Position numbers and translations under genes: made by a program
Part shown: positions 54,736 to 63,955 of the stretch, piece after piece
How positions within the stretch are numbered: position 1 is the first letter of the stretch
How the letters are laid out: every line of letters starts with the position of its first letter
Notes under the pieces: generated by a model
Database searches by the model: none
What the model was told of the DNA's origin: nothing
The model's input: only the letters and a program-made list of their open reading frames with translations
From: Aquiflexum sp. TKW24L
GTDB lineage: Bacteria > Bacteroidota > Bacteroidia > Cytophagales > Cyclobacteriaceae
NCBI RefSeq assembly: GCF_023502205.1
Contig: NZ_JAMFLG010000008.1
Location: forward strand, 117,810-181,809
Direction: 5' to 3'
DNA length: 64,000 bases

Positions 54736-56202
54736 TCAGTCGAGGCCTTTTTTGAATTTGTTCCCAAATCTGTCGATTACCTCCACTTCCACTTTTAATT
54801 CGGGGTTGTTTGGCTTAAAAATAAACATATGTCCATTTTTTTGTGCTGAGATCCAAGGCTGCTTTTTTGGTTTTCCCGGCCCATAGATTTCCATTGCCAA
54901 AGGATCCGTGGCGATGACTTGCGTGGGTTGGACCGTTTTGGTTTCGTTTTCATAGATATTGATTTTCCACTCAGGGTCCCAATTCCAGATATTAAGCATA
55001 TAGTCATTGGGGAATTCCGGGTGGGTTCCCGGACGGTAAATACGGAACTGAAAACCCAGGTTTTCACCCACACTTTGGTAATGCCATGATAAATCTCCTG
55101 CCTCAGATCTGTAGACCCCATAGCCTTTTGGCGTGCCATCATAGCAGATGCCGGACCACCATGCCCCGCTGATAGCGGCGGTGTTGTGCTCAAAAATATT
55201 TCCATTCACTGTGTTTTCATTCCAATGGACGTGTCCCGAAATCAAATGTGCTTCATAGCCTTCCAAGATCTTGTATAAGGCTTCCCTGTTGATGACCGAT
55301 TCTTTGTTGATATCACGGCCAGGATTATGAGCTACGACCTGCGAAAAACTTGGAATGTGCAGAAAAATGACAATGTGTTTTTCCTTGGGCACCAAAGCCA
55401 AATCCTTTTCCAACCACTGTAATTGGGTCTCCGGAAGGTAACCGTAGTATTGTTTACTTCCCAAAAAGTATACATCATTCAATACAACATAATGGGTTTT
55501 CCCCCTGTTGAAGGAATAATAGGCCGGACCAAACTGACTGGTAAAAGGAGCTTGACTGGTTTCATTGGACCTGGCATTCAGGTTGATGTCATGGTTTCCC
55601 AAAACCTGAAAGAAAGGAATCCCGGTAGATTTTATGCCTTCATTGTATTGCTCATACAATTCAAACTTGTCAAAAACCAAGTCGCCGACACCTACACCAA
55701 ATAGGTTAGGATCATTGAGTGCTACTTTCTTTTTGCTCAGGTCTACACATGATTCTGTGATAAATTGATTGGCTTCATCTTCCGTCTGCACCTGCGGATC
55801 GGCGATGGCAATGAAGTGATGGTCGGTTTCATCGTTTGGGTTTGGCTTCAGCTCAAATAGGATCAAATTATTAGCCTTTGTCAAATCAACTCTTCTGAAA
55901 AAATTCACAGAACCGTTGTCCAATAAATCAAAAGCATATCCAGAAGGATAGGAGATAAACACAAATTCCTGGTCCGTGGTAAATTCAAACTCCCCCTTTT
56001 CATTGGAAAGGACAATGTCTTTTCCGTCAGATACTGTGATGTTATTTAGATCATTCCCATTTGAGGTAACTTTTCCTTTTACTTTGGTATAGGTAAGAGT
56101 GTGAGTTTTTTCCTGACCAAAAACAGGGTTATCTCCTGCTGAAAGGAAGAATAGCACCCACAAAAAGAGGAAGAGAAAAAAGCTATTTTGGTACTTTTTC
56201 AT
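54736..56202 (-). CDS. exported calcineurin-like metallophosphoesterase
   Basis: About 488 residues with a signal peptide (FFLFLFLWVLFFLSAGD). An N-terminal beta-sandwich domain (about 40-125; VKGKVTSNGNDLNNITVSDG) precedes the phosphoesterase core: IAIADPQVQTEDEA (motif I, Gln for the usual His), GVGDLVFD (II), QVLGNHDIN (III), HIVIFLHIPSFS (IV) and LISGHVHWNE (V). A C-terminal beta domain follows, a layout common in Bacteroidota. It would cleave phosphate esters in the periplasm; the substrate is unknown. The ATG at 56202 matches the signal peptide; an ATG at 56232 would add ten polar residues before it. Confidence 0.85.
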   Translation of the reverse strand: MKKYQNSFFLFLFLWVLFFLSAGDNPVFGQEKTHTLTYTKVKGKVTSNGNDLNNITVSDGKDIVLSNEKGEFEFTTDQEFVFISYPSGYAFDLLDNGSVNFFRRVDLTKANNLILFELKPNPNDETDHHFIAIADPQVQTEDEANQFITESCVDLSKKKVALNDPNLFGVGVGDLVFDKFELYEQYNEGIKSTGIPFFQVLGNHDINLNARSNETSQAPFTSQFGPAYYSFNRGKTHYVVLNDVYFLGSKQYYGYLPETQLQWLEKDLALVPKEKHIVIFLHIPSFSQVVAHNPGRDINKESVINREALYKILEGYEAHLISGHVHWNENTVNGNIFEHNTAAISGAWWSGICYDGTPKGYGVYRSEAGDLSWHYQSVGENLGFQFRIYRPGTHPEFPNDYMLNIWNWDPEWKINIYENETKTVQPTQVIATDPLAMEIYGPGKPKKQPWISAQKNGHMFIFKPNNPELKVEVEVIDRFGNKFKKGLD

Positions 56203-56233
56203 GGTATTTGAATTTGAAGTCAACTTAAACAAA

Positions 56234-56261
56234 AAGAGGCATCCCGAAAAGGATGCCTCTT
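56234..56261 (-). terminator. perfect hairpin terminator after the Oar-like receptor gene
   Basis: AAGAGGCATCC (56234-56244) pairs exactly with GGATGCCTCTT (56251-56261) around a six-base loop. On the minus strand a T-rich tail follows, fitting termination of the receptor mRNA; on the plus strand GATTTTT also follows. It sits just before the start of the metallophosphoesterase gene. Confidence 0.85.
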
Positions 56262-56283
56262 GATTTTTGTTATGATGTTTTGA

Positions 56284-59200
56284 TTAGAAGTTATATCTCA
56301 AACCGAACTGCAATCTCCAAACATCACCTGCACCGGCAGATGGAGTGAAAGAATCAGAGATCAGCGTATTTCCAAGGTTTCTAAATCTAAACTGAGGTCT
56401 GTTGTTTGCATCTACACCTGCCGGAACGAGCGGAGAAGTTGAAGTCATAAACTGACCCACACCCCAATTTGAATTCAACAAGTTGCCTACGTTCAGAATA
56501 TCCACCCTGAACTCAAGGTTCTGCTTTTTGCTAGATGTCAACAATGTTTGGGAAGCGCTGAAGTCAGCCCTGTATACCATAGGAAGGAATACTGCTCCTC
56601 TTTCGGCGATTTGTCCTCTGTTGGCGCTAAGGTATTTGTCCTGTTGGATAAATGCTTCCCATGCAGCGGATTGCTCAGCTGCTGTGAAAGTTCTTCCTGA
56701 AGAAGTGAATTGTACAAAGTTGGTTTCAGAGGCAGTTGCAGGGATATAAAGCAGGTCATTGGAGAAGCCACCGTCACCGTTGAAATCACCGCCGTAGACA
56801 TAGCTCGTGTTTCCGATAGTTCTACCTTCCCAGAATAAGGAGAAGGAGGTAGTACCGAAGGAGAACAAGTCAACAGAATAGTTTGCAACAGCCACTACTC
56901 TATGTCCCATAGAATTTCCTGAAAAACCCAATCCGGGGTTGTTTGGATCACCTTGGTGTTGGTTGTTGTTCCAAGAACCGAAGGCAATAGAACCTGCATC
57001 CACAGTATTTTTGGCTTCACCGTAGCTGTAGAAACCTTTCAGATACAATCCGTTGGCAAATGGTTTTTCCAAAGTAATAGAAGCTATCCAAGAGTTACCG
57101 ATCGCCTGATTGGCAAGAGTCACAGCATTGTCAATTTTACCATTAATTCTGGTTGCAGCATTGCCACCTACCCATCTGTCTCTTGGGTCAGGACCTGTAA
57201 AACTTCCGTTTGCAGGAGCAAGGTTTGCGTTGTAGTAGGACACTCCGTTTACGTCTTTGTTATAAAGGAATTCAGCAGTTGCAATGATTCCCCCAGGAAG
57301 TCTATGGTCAATAGCCACGTTGGTCCTCCAGATTTGTGGGAACTTGAAAGTAGGTTCTGTTAAAGCCAATTCATAGTTAGCAGCAGGCGCGCCTGTTACT
57401 GAAGAAGGCTTGTAAGCGTCAGGATTAGGATTGAATGGTCTGGTCGTTGTATTATCAAACCTATCAAAACCTGTCAAAATACCGTTGTTGCCTATTTGGT
57501 TGGAAACCCATACATAAGCCGGACGACCTGTGAATACACCGGTACCACCCCTTACTTGGGTAGTTCTTGCACCTTTGCTGAGGTCATAGTTGAAACCGAC
57601 CCTCGGAGACCAAAGGATATTTGGATCAGGAAGTTTGTCAGTTCTAACTTTTATTGTTTCTCCACCTGGATTACGGAAGTTAAATCCTTCCACTTCTTGG
57701 TTTCTGAATCCTGTCTCAGCAAAGAATGGTACGTCAATTCTCAAACCTACTGTGACCAAGAAATCTTTGTTGACTTGAATTTCATCCTGTCCGTAGATGC
57801 CGCCATAGTTAACTTGCAATGGCTGAATTGGTTTTTCCTGACCTGGAATGTTGGAATACCTTACTTGGAACCTTCTTACAGTTGAGGTAGGAGTTGTACC
57901 TCCAAGGTAAGCATTGGCATCCGCATAGAAATCCTCCAAGGAATTATATACATAAGCCGATTGAGAACCTGGGAAGAACACGTTTTCAGATTCATATCTT
58001 TCGAAGCTAAAGCCTGTGGTGATGGTATGCTTGCCTTTGAAGATCTGAAGGTTGTCTTGGATCTGGAAAGTCTTATACCTCAATTCATTGCTAGGAGTAA
58101 ATGGCTCAAAACCAAAAGTGGTATAAGTAGCACCGTCTTTCAAGATATCCACCATCGGGAAAAAATCACCCCTACTACCTCTGCTTTCATCTTGATACGT
58201 ATAACCTACAATCAAGCTATTGGTCATGGTAGAAGACAGTCTTGAATTCAATTCAGCTACGATAGATCGTATGTTTTCATTGATTATGTAGTTAGAATTC
58301 TGGAAGTTCAAAGCATTCAAGTTTCCATTTCTACCACCAAATCCAAGAGAGGAAGAACCTGAGGCCAAAACGTCAGTAGAGGAATCCAAATGATTGTACC
58401 TTACGCTCAATTTGTTTTTGTCATTGATATTATAATCCACTTTAGCCAAAAATTTGGTCGCAAGCGTAGAGTGGTCATAGTTTTGGAAGGGTCCCGTTTC
58501 ATAACCGAAATTACTTCTCAAATAAGAACTCAAAGTATTTAGGTCAGAAGCCAAAACCCTAGTTTTATTACCGGTAATAGGATCACTTCCTGTGTTCGCT
58601 GTGAAGTTTGTTCCCGGAGTAGTTTGCTTGTCATCTTCGAATGAAGCAAAAAAGAACAGTTTATTTTTAATGATTGGACCGCCCAATCTAAATCCTACCT
58701 GTCTGTATTTGAATTCACCTGGATTGAAAGTATTGTCACCCGCTTGGGTACCAACATTGTCACTACCTCTCCAGAAATAATATGCAGAACCGTTGAATTC
58801 ATTGGTACCGCTTCTAGTTACTGTATTGACACCGGCACCGGTAAAGTTACCTTGTCTCACGTCATAAGGAGCCACGTTGACAGAAATCTGGTCGATCGCG
58901 TCCAATGAGATAGGAGATACACCTGTTCTGTCGCCAGGCTGACCGCCAAGTCCAAAAGAGTTGTTGAAATAAGAACCATCGACAGTGATGTTGTTCAATC
59001 TGCTGTCTTGACCACCAAATGAATTACCGTTTGCCTGTGGAGTCAACCTGGTAAAGTCACCGATTCTACGGGAAATAGTGGGCAATTTGTTGATGGTTTC
59101 GTTGCCGATGGCAGTAGTGGCACCAGTCCTGTCAGAGCTGAATACTGCGTTTTTGTCGCCTGTTACTATAACTTCAGCCAATTCTTCTCCATCACCCAAC

Positions 59201-59535
59201 ATGGTGACGTTGACATTGGCAGCTATACCCAAACTCAAGAATACACCTTCAACAGTCTGGGATTCAAAACCGATAAAAGATACTGTAACCGAATAAGGTC
59301 CACCAACCCTCATACCGGGAATGGTATATCTACCTTCAATATTGGTCACTGCACCATACCTTGTACCTGAAGGCGTGTGCGTGGCCACGACATTGGCACC
59401 GGGAAGGGTTTCCCCGGTATTATCTACTACCCTACCAGACATACTGGAGGTGGATACCCCTTGCGAAAACGCCATACTTGTAACAAATACAAGCAATGTC
59501 ACAGCAAGTAAACTCTTTAGTAATGATTGCATCAT
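56284..59535 (-). CDS. Oar-like TonB-dependent outer membrane receptor
   Basis: The 1083-residue protein has a signal peptide (LLAVTLLVFVTSMAFSQ) and a CarboxypepD_reg domain (about 28-110; MSGRVVDNTGETLPGANVVA). A plug domain follows (DSRLNNITVDGSYFNNSFGL, GVSPISLDAIDQISVNVAPY and GAGVNTVTRSGTNEFNGSAY), then a large barrel ending LRYNF with C-terminal Phe. This is the Oar/OmpA-related TonB group, distinct from SusC. It has no sigma/anti-sigma partner. A perfect terminator follows, and a TACATTTG promoter box lies about 62 bp upstream. Substrate unknown; some family members bind adhesins or proteins. Confidence 0.92.
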   Translation of the reverse strand: MMQSLLKSLLAVTLLVFVTSMAFSQGVSTSSMSGRVVDNTGETLPGANVVATHTPSGTRYGAVTNIEGRYTIPGMRVGGPYSVTVSFIGFESQTVEGVFLSLGIAANVNVTMLGDGEELAEVIVTGDKNAVFSSDRTGATTAIGNETINKLPTISRRIGDFTRLTPQANGNSFGGQDSRLNNITVDGSYFNNSFGLGGQPGDRTGVSPISLDAIDQISVNVAPYDVRQGNFTGAGVNTVTRSGTNEFNGSAYYFWRGSDNVGTQAGDNTFNPGEFKYRQVGFRLGGPIIKNKLFFFASFEDDKQTTPGTNFTANTGSDPITGNKTRVLASDLNTLSSYLRSNFGYETGPFQNYDHSTLATKFLAKVDYNINDKNKLSVRYNHLDSSTDVLASGSSSLGFGGRNGNLNALNFQNSNYIINENIRSIVAELNSRLSSTMTNSLIVGYTYQDESRGSRGDFFPMVDILKDGATYTTFGFEPFTPSNELRYKTFQIQDNLQIFKGKHTITTGFSFERYESENVFFPGSQSAYVYNSLEDFYADANAYLGGTTPTSTVRRFQVRYSNIPGQEKPIQPLQVNYGGIYGQDEIQVNKDFLVTVGLRIDVPFFAETGFRNQEVEGFNFRNPGGETIKVRTDKLPDPNILWSPRVGFNYDLSKGARTTQVRGGTGVFTGRPAYVWVSNQIGNNGILTGFDRFDNTTTRPFNPNPDAYKPSSVTGAPAANYELALTEPTFKFPQIWRTNVAIDHRLPGGIIATAEFLYNKDVNGVSYYNANLAPANGSFTGPDPRDRWVGGNAATRINGKIDNAVTLANQAIGNSWIASITLEKPFANGLYLKGFYSYGEAKNTVDAGSIAFGSWNNNQHQGDPNNPGLGFSGNSMGHRVVAVANYSVDLFSFGTTSFSLFWEGRTIGNTSYVYGGDFNGDGGFSNDLLYIPATASETNFVQFTSSGRTFTAAEQSAAWEAFIQQDKYLSANRGQIAERGAVFLPMVYRADFSASQTLLTSSKKQNLEFRVDILNVGNLLNSNWGVGQFMTSTSPLVPAGVDANNRPQFRFRNLGNTLISDSFTPSAGAGDVWRLQFGLRYNF

Positions 59536-59895
59536 AATTTTTGTTTTTTGTGGAAAATTGAAATTATAAGATTCAGGGATGGTTATTTTTCCGCTACAAA
59601 TGTATGGGAGATGGGCAAGGATTTTGAGTTGAAATTGTTAAGTTTTAACAAATTTTCACAAGTTTACTTAACAAATCCCTAACATTAAAATCCAAAAGAG
59701 GTTTTATTTTAAACCTACTTTTTGCTTTTCATTACATTTTAATGCAGTTCACGTATTTTTTCCGGAACATGAATTTTGGATATTTTCACTATGTTAACGT
59801 AATGTTATGAGAGAGATAAAGAAGGTCATTATATAGAATCTCAGAATATAAGTACATAACTTGGCATTATTTAATAATAAAAAAATTTGGTTCTT
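59536..59895. other. 360-bp divergent control region between Oar-like receptor and YhhN genes
   Basis: No coding frame is visible. The half next to the receptor holds the TACATTTG box; the half next to YhhN is AT-rich with short runs (TTATTTAATAATAA) but no promoter match I trust. It likely contains both promoters. Confidence 0.4.
59597..59604 (-). promoter_or_regulatory. candidate -7 promoter box of the Oar-like receptor gene
   Basis: On the minus strand this reads TACATTTG, an exact TAnnTTTG match, about 62 bp before the receptor ATG. I do not see a TTG at the 19-21 bp spacing, so the assignment is tentative. Confidence 0.4.
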
Positions 59896-60597
59896 ATGAA
59901 AAACAAAAACATACTTTGGCTTTATTTATTTCTTTTTGCAGGTATTCTTGACATTGTTTTTACCGCAAATGGAGAATATTCCTCCAGAATATTTACCAAG
60001 CCTTTGATAATAATCGCCTTATGGGGCTACTTTTTTTCCTCGAGCAAAGAAATCAAAGGATCCATATTAAGAAAAAGCATCAGTGCGGCATTGATTTTTT
60101 CTTGGTTGGGTGATGTATTGCTGATGTTCCCGGATTTGTTCCTCTATGGACTTGGAGCGTTCCTTATGGCGCATATAAGTTACATCATCGGATTCAAGAT
60201 CGCCCAAACCAATCCATTTGCCATCGGTAAAGTCAACTTTATCCACCTTTTCTTTGTCAATCTTCCGATTTATATCTTTGCGGCCTTTGTTTATTTCCTT
60301 ATCAATCCTGGACTCGGTCCCATGAAAATTCCGGTGGTTATATACCTGATAGTGATTGTCATGATGGTGACTACCGCACGGGAACGTTACAAAAAGACTA
60401 ATCCTGTAAGTTTTTGGCAGGTGTTTATTGGAGGGATGTTTTTTATGATTTCGGATGGGGTACTTGCTATCAATATGTTTTATAAACCCTTTCCCGAATC
60501 AGGAGTCATCGTCATGGGAACTTATATCATCGCCCAGTTCCTTATTGTGAGAGGTATTTTGGCACATATTGATGTTATTCCTAATTCCAAAAATTAA
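59896..60597 (+). CDS. YhhN-family lysoplasmalogenase
   Basis: About 233 residues with 7-8 membrane helices. KPLIIIALWGYFFSSS, SAALIFSWLGDVLLMF and GLGAFLMAHISYIIGF are the conserved YhhN/TMEM86 blocks (the membrane-embedded Asp and His are in SWLGD and AHISY), and FMISDGVLAINMF is near the C-terminus. The family cleaves the vinyl-ether bond of lysoplasmalogens or acts on related lipids in the membrane. The ATG at 59896 is preferred over an upstream TTG at 59887. A 24-codon frame right after the stop (60603-60677) is probably not a gene. Confidence 0.85.
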   Translation: MKNKNILWLYLFLFAGILDIVFTANGEYSSRIFTKPLIIIALWGYFFSSSKEIKGSILRKSISAALIFSWLGDVLLMFPDLFLYGLGAFLMAHISYIIGFKIAQTNPFAIGKVNFIHLFFVNLPIYIFAAFVYFLINPGLGPMKIPVVIYLIVIVMMVTTARERYKKTNPVSFWQVFIGGMFFMISDGVLAINMFYKPFPESGVIVMGTYIIAQFLIVRGILAHIDVIPNSKN

Positions 60598-60865
60598 TCA
60601 ATATGAAGAGCAATATCAAAAAACTTCTTTCCCAAATAGCCATCGGGATCAATCAATATCTAAAAAGTCAAAATTAGAGATCTGATTTGTTCTGATGGCT
60701 AAAAGTGACTTAATTAGGGTTGCATGAAATTATGGCAGCAAAAAAATAAAGTTCTATTCTAGGCAAGCGACTTGAATGCCCGGTACATCGGTCATCCGTC
60801 ATCGGACAAATCGTTAGTAGTAAATACAGGGTTACTGACAAACAAGTAGATAACCAAAAAATATC

Positions 60866-61201
60866 CTAAATCCTCCCCATAATATCCGTATAATTAATCC
60901 CCATGTGGCTGTTGTCATAGACTGCTTTGCCATCTTTGACCAATATAATCTGTGGCGATTCGTGGTAGACATTGAATTCACGTTCTATCTGATTGGATAC
61001 ATCCCGATGACGGATCAGGTCTAAATAGTAAGGAGTAACTTTTTCGGAATCTTCGACCTTCCAGTTTCTCTTTAGCCGGTCCCAAGCGATACTGCTGATG
61101 GAGCACCTTGTAGAATGTTTGAAAATGAGGACCGGTTTTTCATCACTCATTTCCCTGATCTCATCTAACTGTGCTAAGCTTTCCAATTTATTCCAATCCA
61201 T
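60866..61201 (-). CDS. ytxJ: bacillithiol-system redox protein YtxJ
   Basis: The 111-residue thioredoxin-fold protein has VLIFKHSTRCSISSIAWDRL, the YtxJ motif with a single active-site Cys, and YHESPQIILVKDGKAVYDNS, the cis-Pro loop (here SPQ). This fits monothiol bacilliredoxin-like YtxJ, which removes bacillithiol from protein cysteines. Bacillithiol is used by many Bacteroidota, so the call fits the host. It stands alone between YhhN and the DUF4403 gene; about 180 bp of upstream sequence is shared with the latter. Confidence 0.85.
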   Translation of the reverse strand: MDWNKLESLAQLDEIREMSDEKPVLIFKHSTRCSISSIAWDRLKRNWKVEDSEKVTPYYLDLIRHRDVSNQIEREFNVYHESPQIILVKDGKAVYDNSHMGINYTDIMGRI

Positions 61202-61381
61202 TTCTTAAAATTTATTAAACTTTCAACCCAAAAGTAATTTCACTTGAAATTAGTTCCTTCTAAAATTTCACTTTCACTACCTTTCGGCACAAAAGATTAA
61301 TTCTTCAAGGGGCAAGGTTCTTGCTTATTACAATATTCTAGGCTATAACTTGTTGTCTAAACAGTCCGAATCATCCTTACT

Positions 61382-62779
61382 ATGTTTTCAAAATACACGC
61401 TTCCCGTTTTCTTCATACTTTTTGTTTTCTCTTCCTGCAAAAGCATCAAGCCAAACAATCCTCCTTTTTCGTCTGTAACCGAATTGCCCCAAGCAATCTC
61501 CAAAGCAAATATTCCCATAGAAATCCCGCTCTCTTATATAGAGGATAACCTTAACAATACCCGAAACAGTAAATTGTTTTCGGAGAAAGGACTGGAACTA
61601 GGTAGTGGATTATTTGCTGACTTGGATGTAACAAGGATCGGCAAAATTTCAATTACAGCTCTTGAAAACAATACCATCCGGGTCAAATTGCCAATGAATC
61701 TCGTTGGAGATATGAAAATAGAGAAAAGGGTCTTTGGACAAAACCTTTCCACGAATTTCCCATTCAATGAAAACTTGAGCCCGGAGATCAGCTTCATTCC
61801 TGAGATCGGTAAAAATTGGGATTTGAGTATCAAAAACCTCCAGATTGATAATTGGGGCAGATCTATGAAATATAACCTGCTGGGGTTTGAAATAGATCTG
61901 GATAAGGTGGTAAAAAGCCAGCTCCAAAAAGTCCTCGATAACCAACTTGCTGCTGCTGACCTCAGTCAGCTTGATTTCAAAAATATTGCCCAAGAGACCT
62001 GGGATGTCTTCTCAGAGCCATACACCATTGAACAGGAAGGAATGGAGGTTCATTTCTATACTATTCCTAACAAACTAAAAGTTAAGGAAAAAATCACCCA
62101 GGACCAAAAGCTTGTCTTGTATCTAGGAATTGAAGGAGAGATGTTTTCCAAGATTGGAGCCAAACCGATCATACCCAAATCTCCTTTGCCGAATATTGAA
62201 CCTAACGAAAATAGGGAAAACGAAATCGAGCTTGTACTGCCATTGATTCTCCGCTATGAGGATTTGGACGGCTACCTGAACAATGAAATGGCAGGCAAGG
62301 CCATCAAAATTGACGGTAAGACAGAGATGGTGCCCACCAATCTCAAAACCCAAAAATACGGAGACAAGACTTTATTGTCCATGGATTTTACCGGCATCCG
62401 AAAAGGAAAAAAGGATATCAAAGGCAAAATGTATTTTGCCGGTAAGCCCGTATTTGACGCAGCGACTGAGTCACTACGATTTGACGAAGCGGAGTTTGAC
62501 GTCAAATCAGACAATGGCATGGCCAATATCGGTATCAGACTGAAGAAGAGGAAAATCATGAATCAGATCAAGAAATTGGCAAATTATCCTGTCGGTGATT
62601 TCCTCAGTGAGGCAAGGAAGGAAATGGAAAAGCAGGGGAAATTCGAGACAGGCTTTGGGACATTTCAGGTTATAAATCCAACTTTGGATGTGGAGGGAAT
62701 CTACAGCACGGAGGAAGATGTGAGGATCTACCTCAAATCAACAGGGAAAATGGAAGTGCGGCTGAAAGATTTTAAGTGA
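61382..62779 (+). CDS. DUF4403-family lipoprotein
   Basis: The 465-residue protein has a lipoprotein signal (LPVFFILFVFSSCKSIKPNN; lipobox Cys19). TELPQAISKANIPIEIPLSY opens the DUF4403 domain, a long curved beta structure related in shape to lipid-binding TULIP/BPI proteins. The internal near-repeat (NLVGDMKIEK... and ADLSQLDFKN) fits. The function is unknown; outer-membrane lipid transfer is a possibility only. Its 3' end overlaps the convergent DUF2442 gene by 8 bp. Confidence 0.85.
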   Translation: MFSKYTLPVFFILFVFSSCKSIKPNNPPFSSVTELPQAISKANIPIEIPLSYIEDNLNNTRNSKLFSEKGLELGSGLFADLDVTRIGKISITALENNTIRVKLPMNLVGDMKIEKRVFGQNLSTNFPFNENLSPEISFIPEIGKNWDLSIKNLQIDNWGRSMKYNLLGFEIDLDKVVKSQLQKVLDNQLAAADLSQLDFKNIAQETWDVFSEPYTIEQEGMEVHFYTIPNKLKVKEKITQDQKLVLYLGIEGEMFSKIGAKPIIPKSPLPNIEPNENRENEIELVLPLILRYEDLDGYLNNEMAGKAIKIDGKTEMVPTNLKTQKYGDKTLLSMDFTGIRKGKKDIKGKMYFAGKPVFDAATESLRFDEAEFDVKSDNGMANIGIRLKKRKIMNQIKKLANYPVGDFLSEARKEMEKQGKFETGFGTFQVINPTLDVEGIYSTEEDVRIYLKSTGKMEVRLKDFK

Positions 62780-63053
62780 TTTTCCCATCATACAGCTCAG
62801 ATATAGGGAATATCATATCGTAGTCATTCCAATTTAAATTCCCATTGATTATCGAAAAAGACATGAACAGGGATTTATCGAGGTATTTTCGGATTTCAGG
62901 ATGCTGGGAGTCAGATAAAAATTTCTCGAAATCAACATTTTGCAAAATGCCATCAGTAAACAATATCTGAATTATATAATGATTCAAATATTTAGCCTCC
63001 TTCACTCTTAGTGATTTGACGGCATATTCTATATTTAAGTCAGATACTTTCAT
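62772..63053 (-). CDS. DUF2442 domain protein (putative antitoxin-like partner)
   Basis: The 93-residue protein (VKSLRVKEAKYLNHYIIQIL then FTDGILQNVDFEKFL) is a small DUF2442 domain. It overlaps the upstream DUF4160 gene by 4 bp (ATGA), and the two families commonly occur as a pair. Such pairs behave like toxin-antitoxin or small regulatory modules, but the activity is not established. It is convergent with the DUF4403 gene. Confidence 0.82.
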   Translation of the reverse strand: MKVSDLNIEYAVKSLRVKEAKYLNHYIIQILFTDGILQNVDFEKFLSDSQHPEIRKYLDKSLFMSFSIINGNLNWNDYDMIFPISELYDGKIT

Positions 63054-63352
63054 TTGATTTTGGAGATAACTTCAAATTCTACTTTTTTCTTCTCTTTAAA
63101 ATACGATTCCAATTTGTTGGCAATTTGAAAATGATATGTCGATACAAATATCTTGAAATTTAATAAATCCTTCCCCTTTAATGGCTTTTTTCCTTTGATA
63201 TTTGAAATATGGATTTCTATAATTTCCTCATTTTCAAAAATGAAGATTGCTTTGGATTCGAATTCGCCTTTTTGACCATGGACATGAATAGGTTTATGGT
63301 CATTCGAATAAAAGAAAAAAGTAATCCCTAAGTATTCATAAATTTTGGGCAT
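63050..63352 (-). CDS. DUF4160 domain protein, pair partner of DUF2442
   Basis: The 100-residue protein starts IYEYLGITFFFYSNDHKPIH then VHGQKGEFESKAIFIFENEE, the DUF4160 signature with its conserved His-x-His. It overlaps DUF2442 by 4 bp on the same strand, the usual two-gene order. Function unproven. It is divergent from a DUF6922 gene, another antitoxin-like family, so this end of the window collects toxin-antitoxin-like pieces. Confidence 0.85.
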   Translation of the reverse strand: MPKIYEYLGITFFFYSNDHKPIHVHGQKGEFESKAIFIFENEEIIEIHISNIKGKKPLKGKDLLNFKIFVSTYHFQIANKLESYFKEKKKVEFEVISKIK

Positions 63353-63411
63353 GTGGATTATCCATTTGATCTTGCTAAATTTAGTGAAACTAACTTTTAA
63401 ATTTGGAAATT

Positions 63412-63777
63412 ATGTCAGAAAAACCCAACCCCATATTTCATAAGCGGATCTTTTGGGATGTGGATTTCGAAAAGCTTGACTATGATGCCAAAGCCAATTT
63501 TGTGATTGAGCGGGTATTTGAAAGAGGTGACGTGGATGACATCCGAAATTGCAGAAGGTACTATGGAGATGAGAAAATTACAATAGTATTGTTAAATGCC
63601 AAGTTTCTTCCTGAAACCAGAATGTACCTAGCCGCCGCTGTGATTGATAAACCCATCAACGAATTCAGATGTTACAAACTCAGACAGTCGAACCCGGAAC
63701 TCTTTCCCATTGGGAAGGGGAAAAAAGAAAGATTTTTGGGATATCGCCGAGTTGCTCAAACATTATCCTGTATCTGA
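63412..63777 (+). CDS. DUF6922 antitoxin-like protein with aberrant C-terminus
   Basis: About 121 residues. The first 92 or so (FHKRIFWDVDFEKLDYDAKA, then NFVIERVFERGDVDDI, and NEFRCYKLRQSNPE) match DUF6922, small proteins usually encoded just before an AbiEii-like nucleotidyltransferase. Normal members end a few residues after RQSNP. Here the frame runs into what was toxin sequence read in the wrong frame (LFPIGKGKKERFLGYRRVAQ...), so the natural end has been lost by a deletion. It could still fold. Confidence 0.7.
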   Translation: MSEKPNPIFHKRIFWDVDFEKLDYDAKANFVIERVFERGDVDDIRNCRRYYGDEKITIVLLNAKFLPETRMYLAAAVIDKPINEFRCYKLRQSNPELFPIGKGKKERFLGYRRVAQTLSCI

Positions 63778-63955
63778 TTTTGGCCACTTCCACAAGGAGA
63801 AATACAGTTCCCAAAATAGTTTGATAACCGTTCCGGAAGCGATAACCTATTTTGGTGATGCGGAAGAAAGCGAAAATCCTATAACCCTCAAAAGCCAAAC
63901 TTGAAAAAGTGTTCAGAAATCCATCAAAGAACAGGTGCGGGAGTATTTGAAATAA
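63722..63955 (+). pseudogene. C-terminal remnant of an AbiEii/AbiGii-type nucleotidyltransferase toxin
   Basis: In the frame offset from the DUF6922 gene, KKKDFWDIAELLKHYPVSDF, then GHFHKEKYSSQNS and PEAITYFGDAEESENP, match the end of AbiEii-family toxins. A TGA at 63902-63904 falls where a Trp (TGG) is usual. Reading on gives KSVQKSIKEQVREYLK and TAA at 63953-63955. The N-terminal catalytic part (the GS...D nucleotidyltransferase site) is missing, so no active toxin is made. It overlaps the aberrant DUF6922 end. Confidence 0.72.

Noticed and set aside
60603..60677. 24-codon plus-strand frame directly after the YhhN gene
   Set aside because: Very short, no recognisable motif; chance frame likely.
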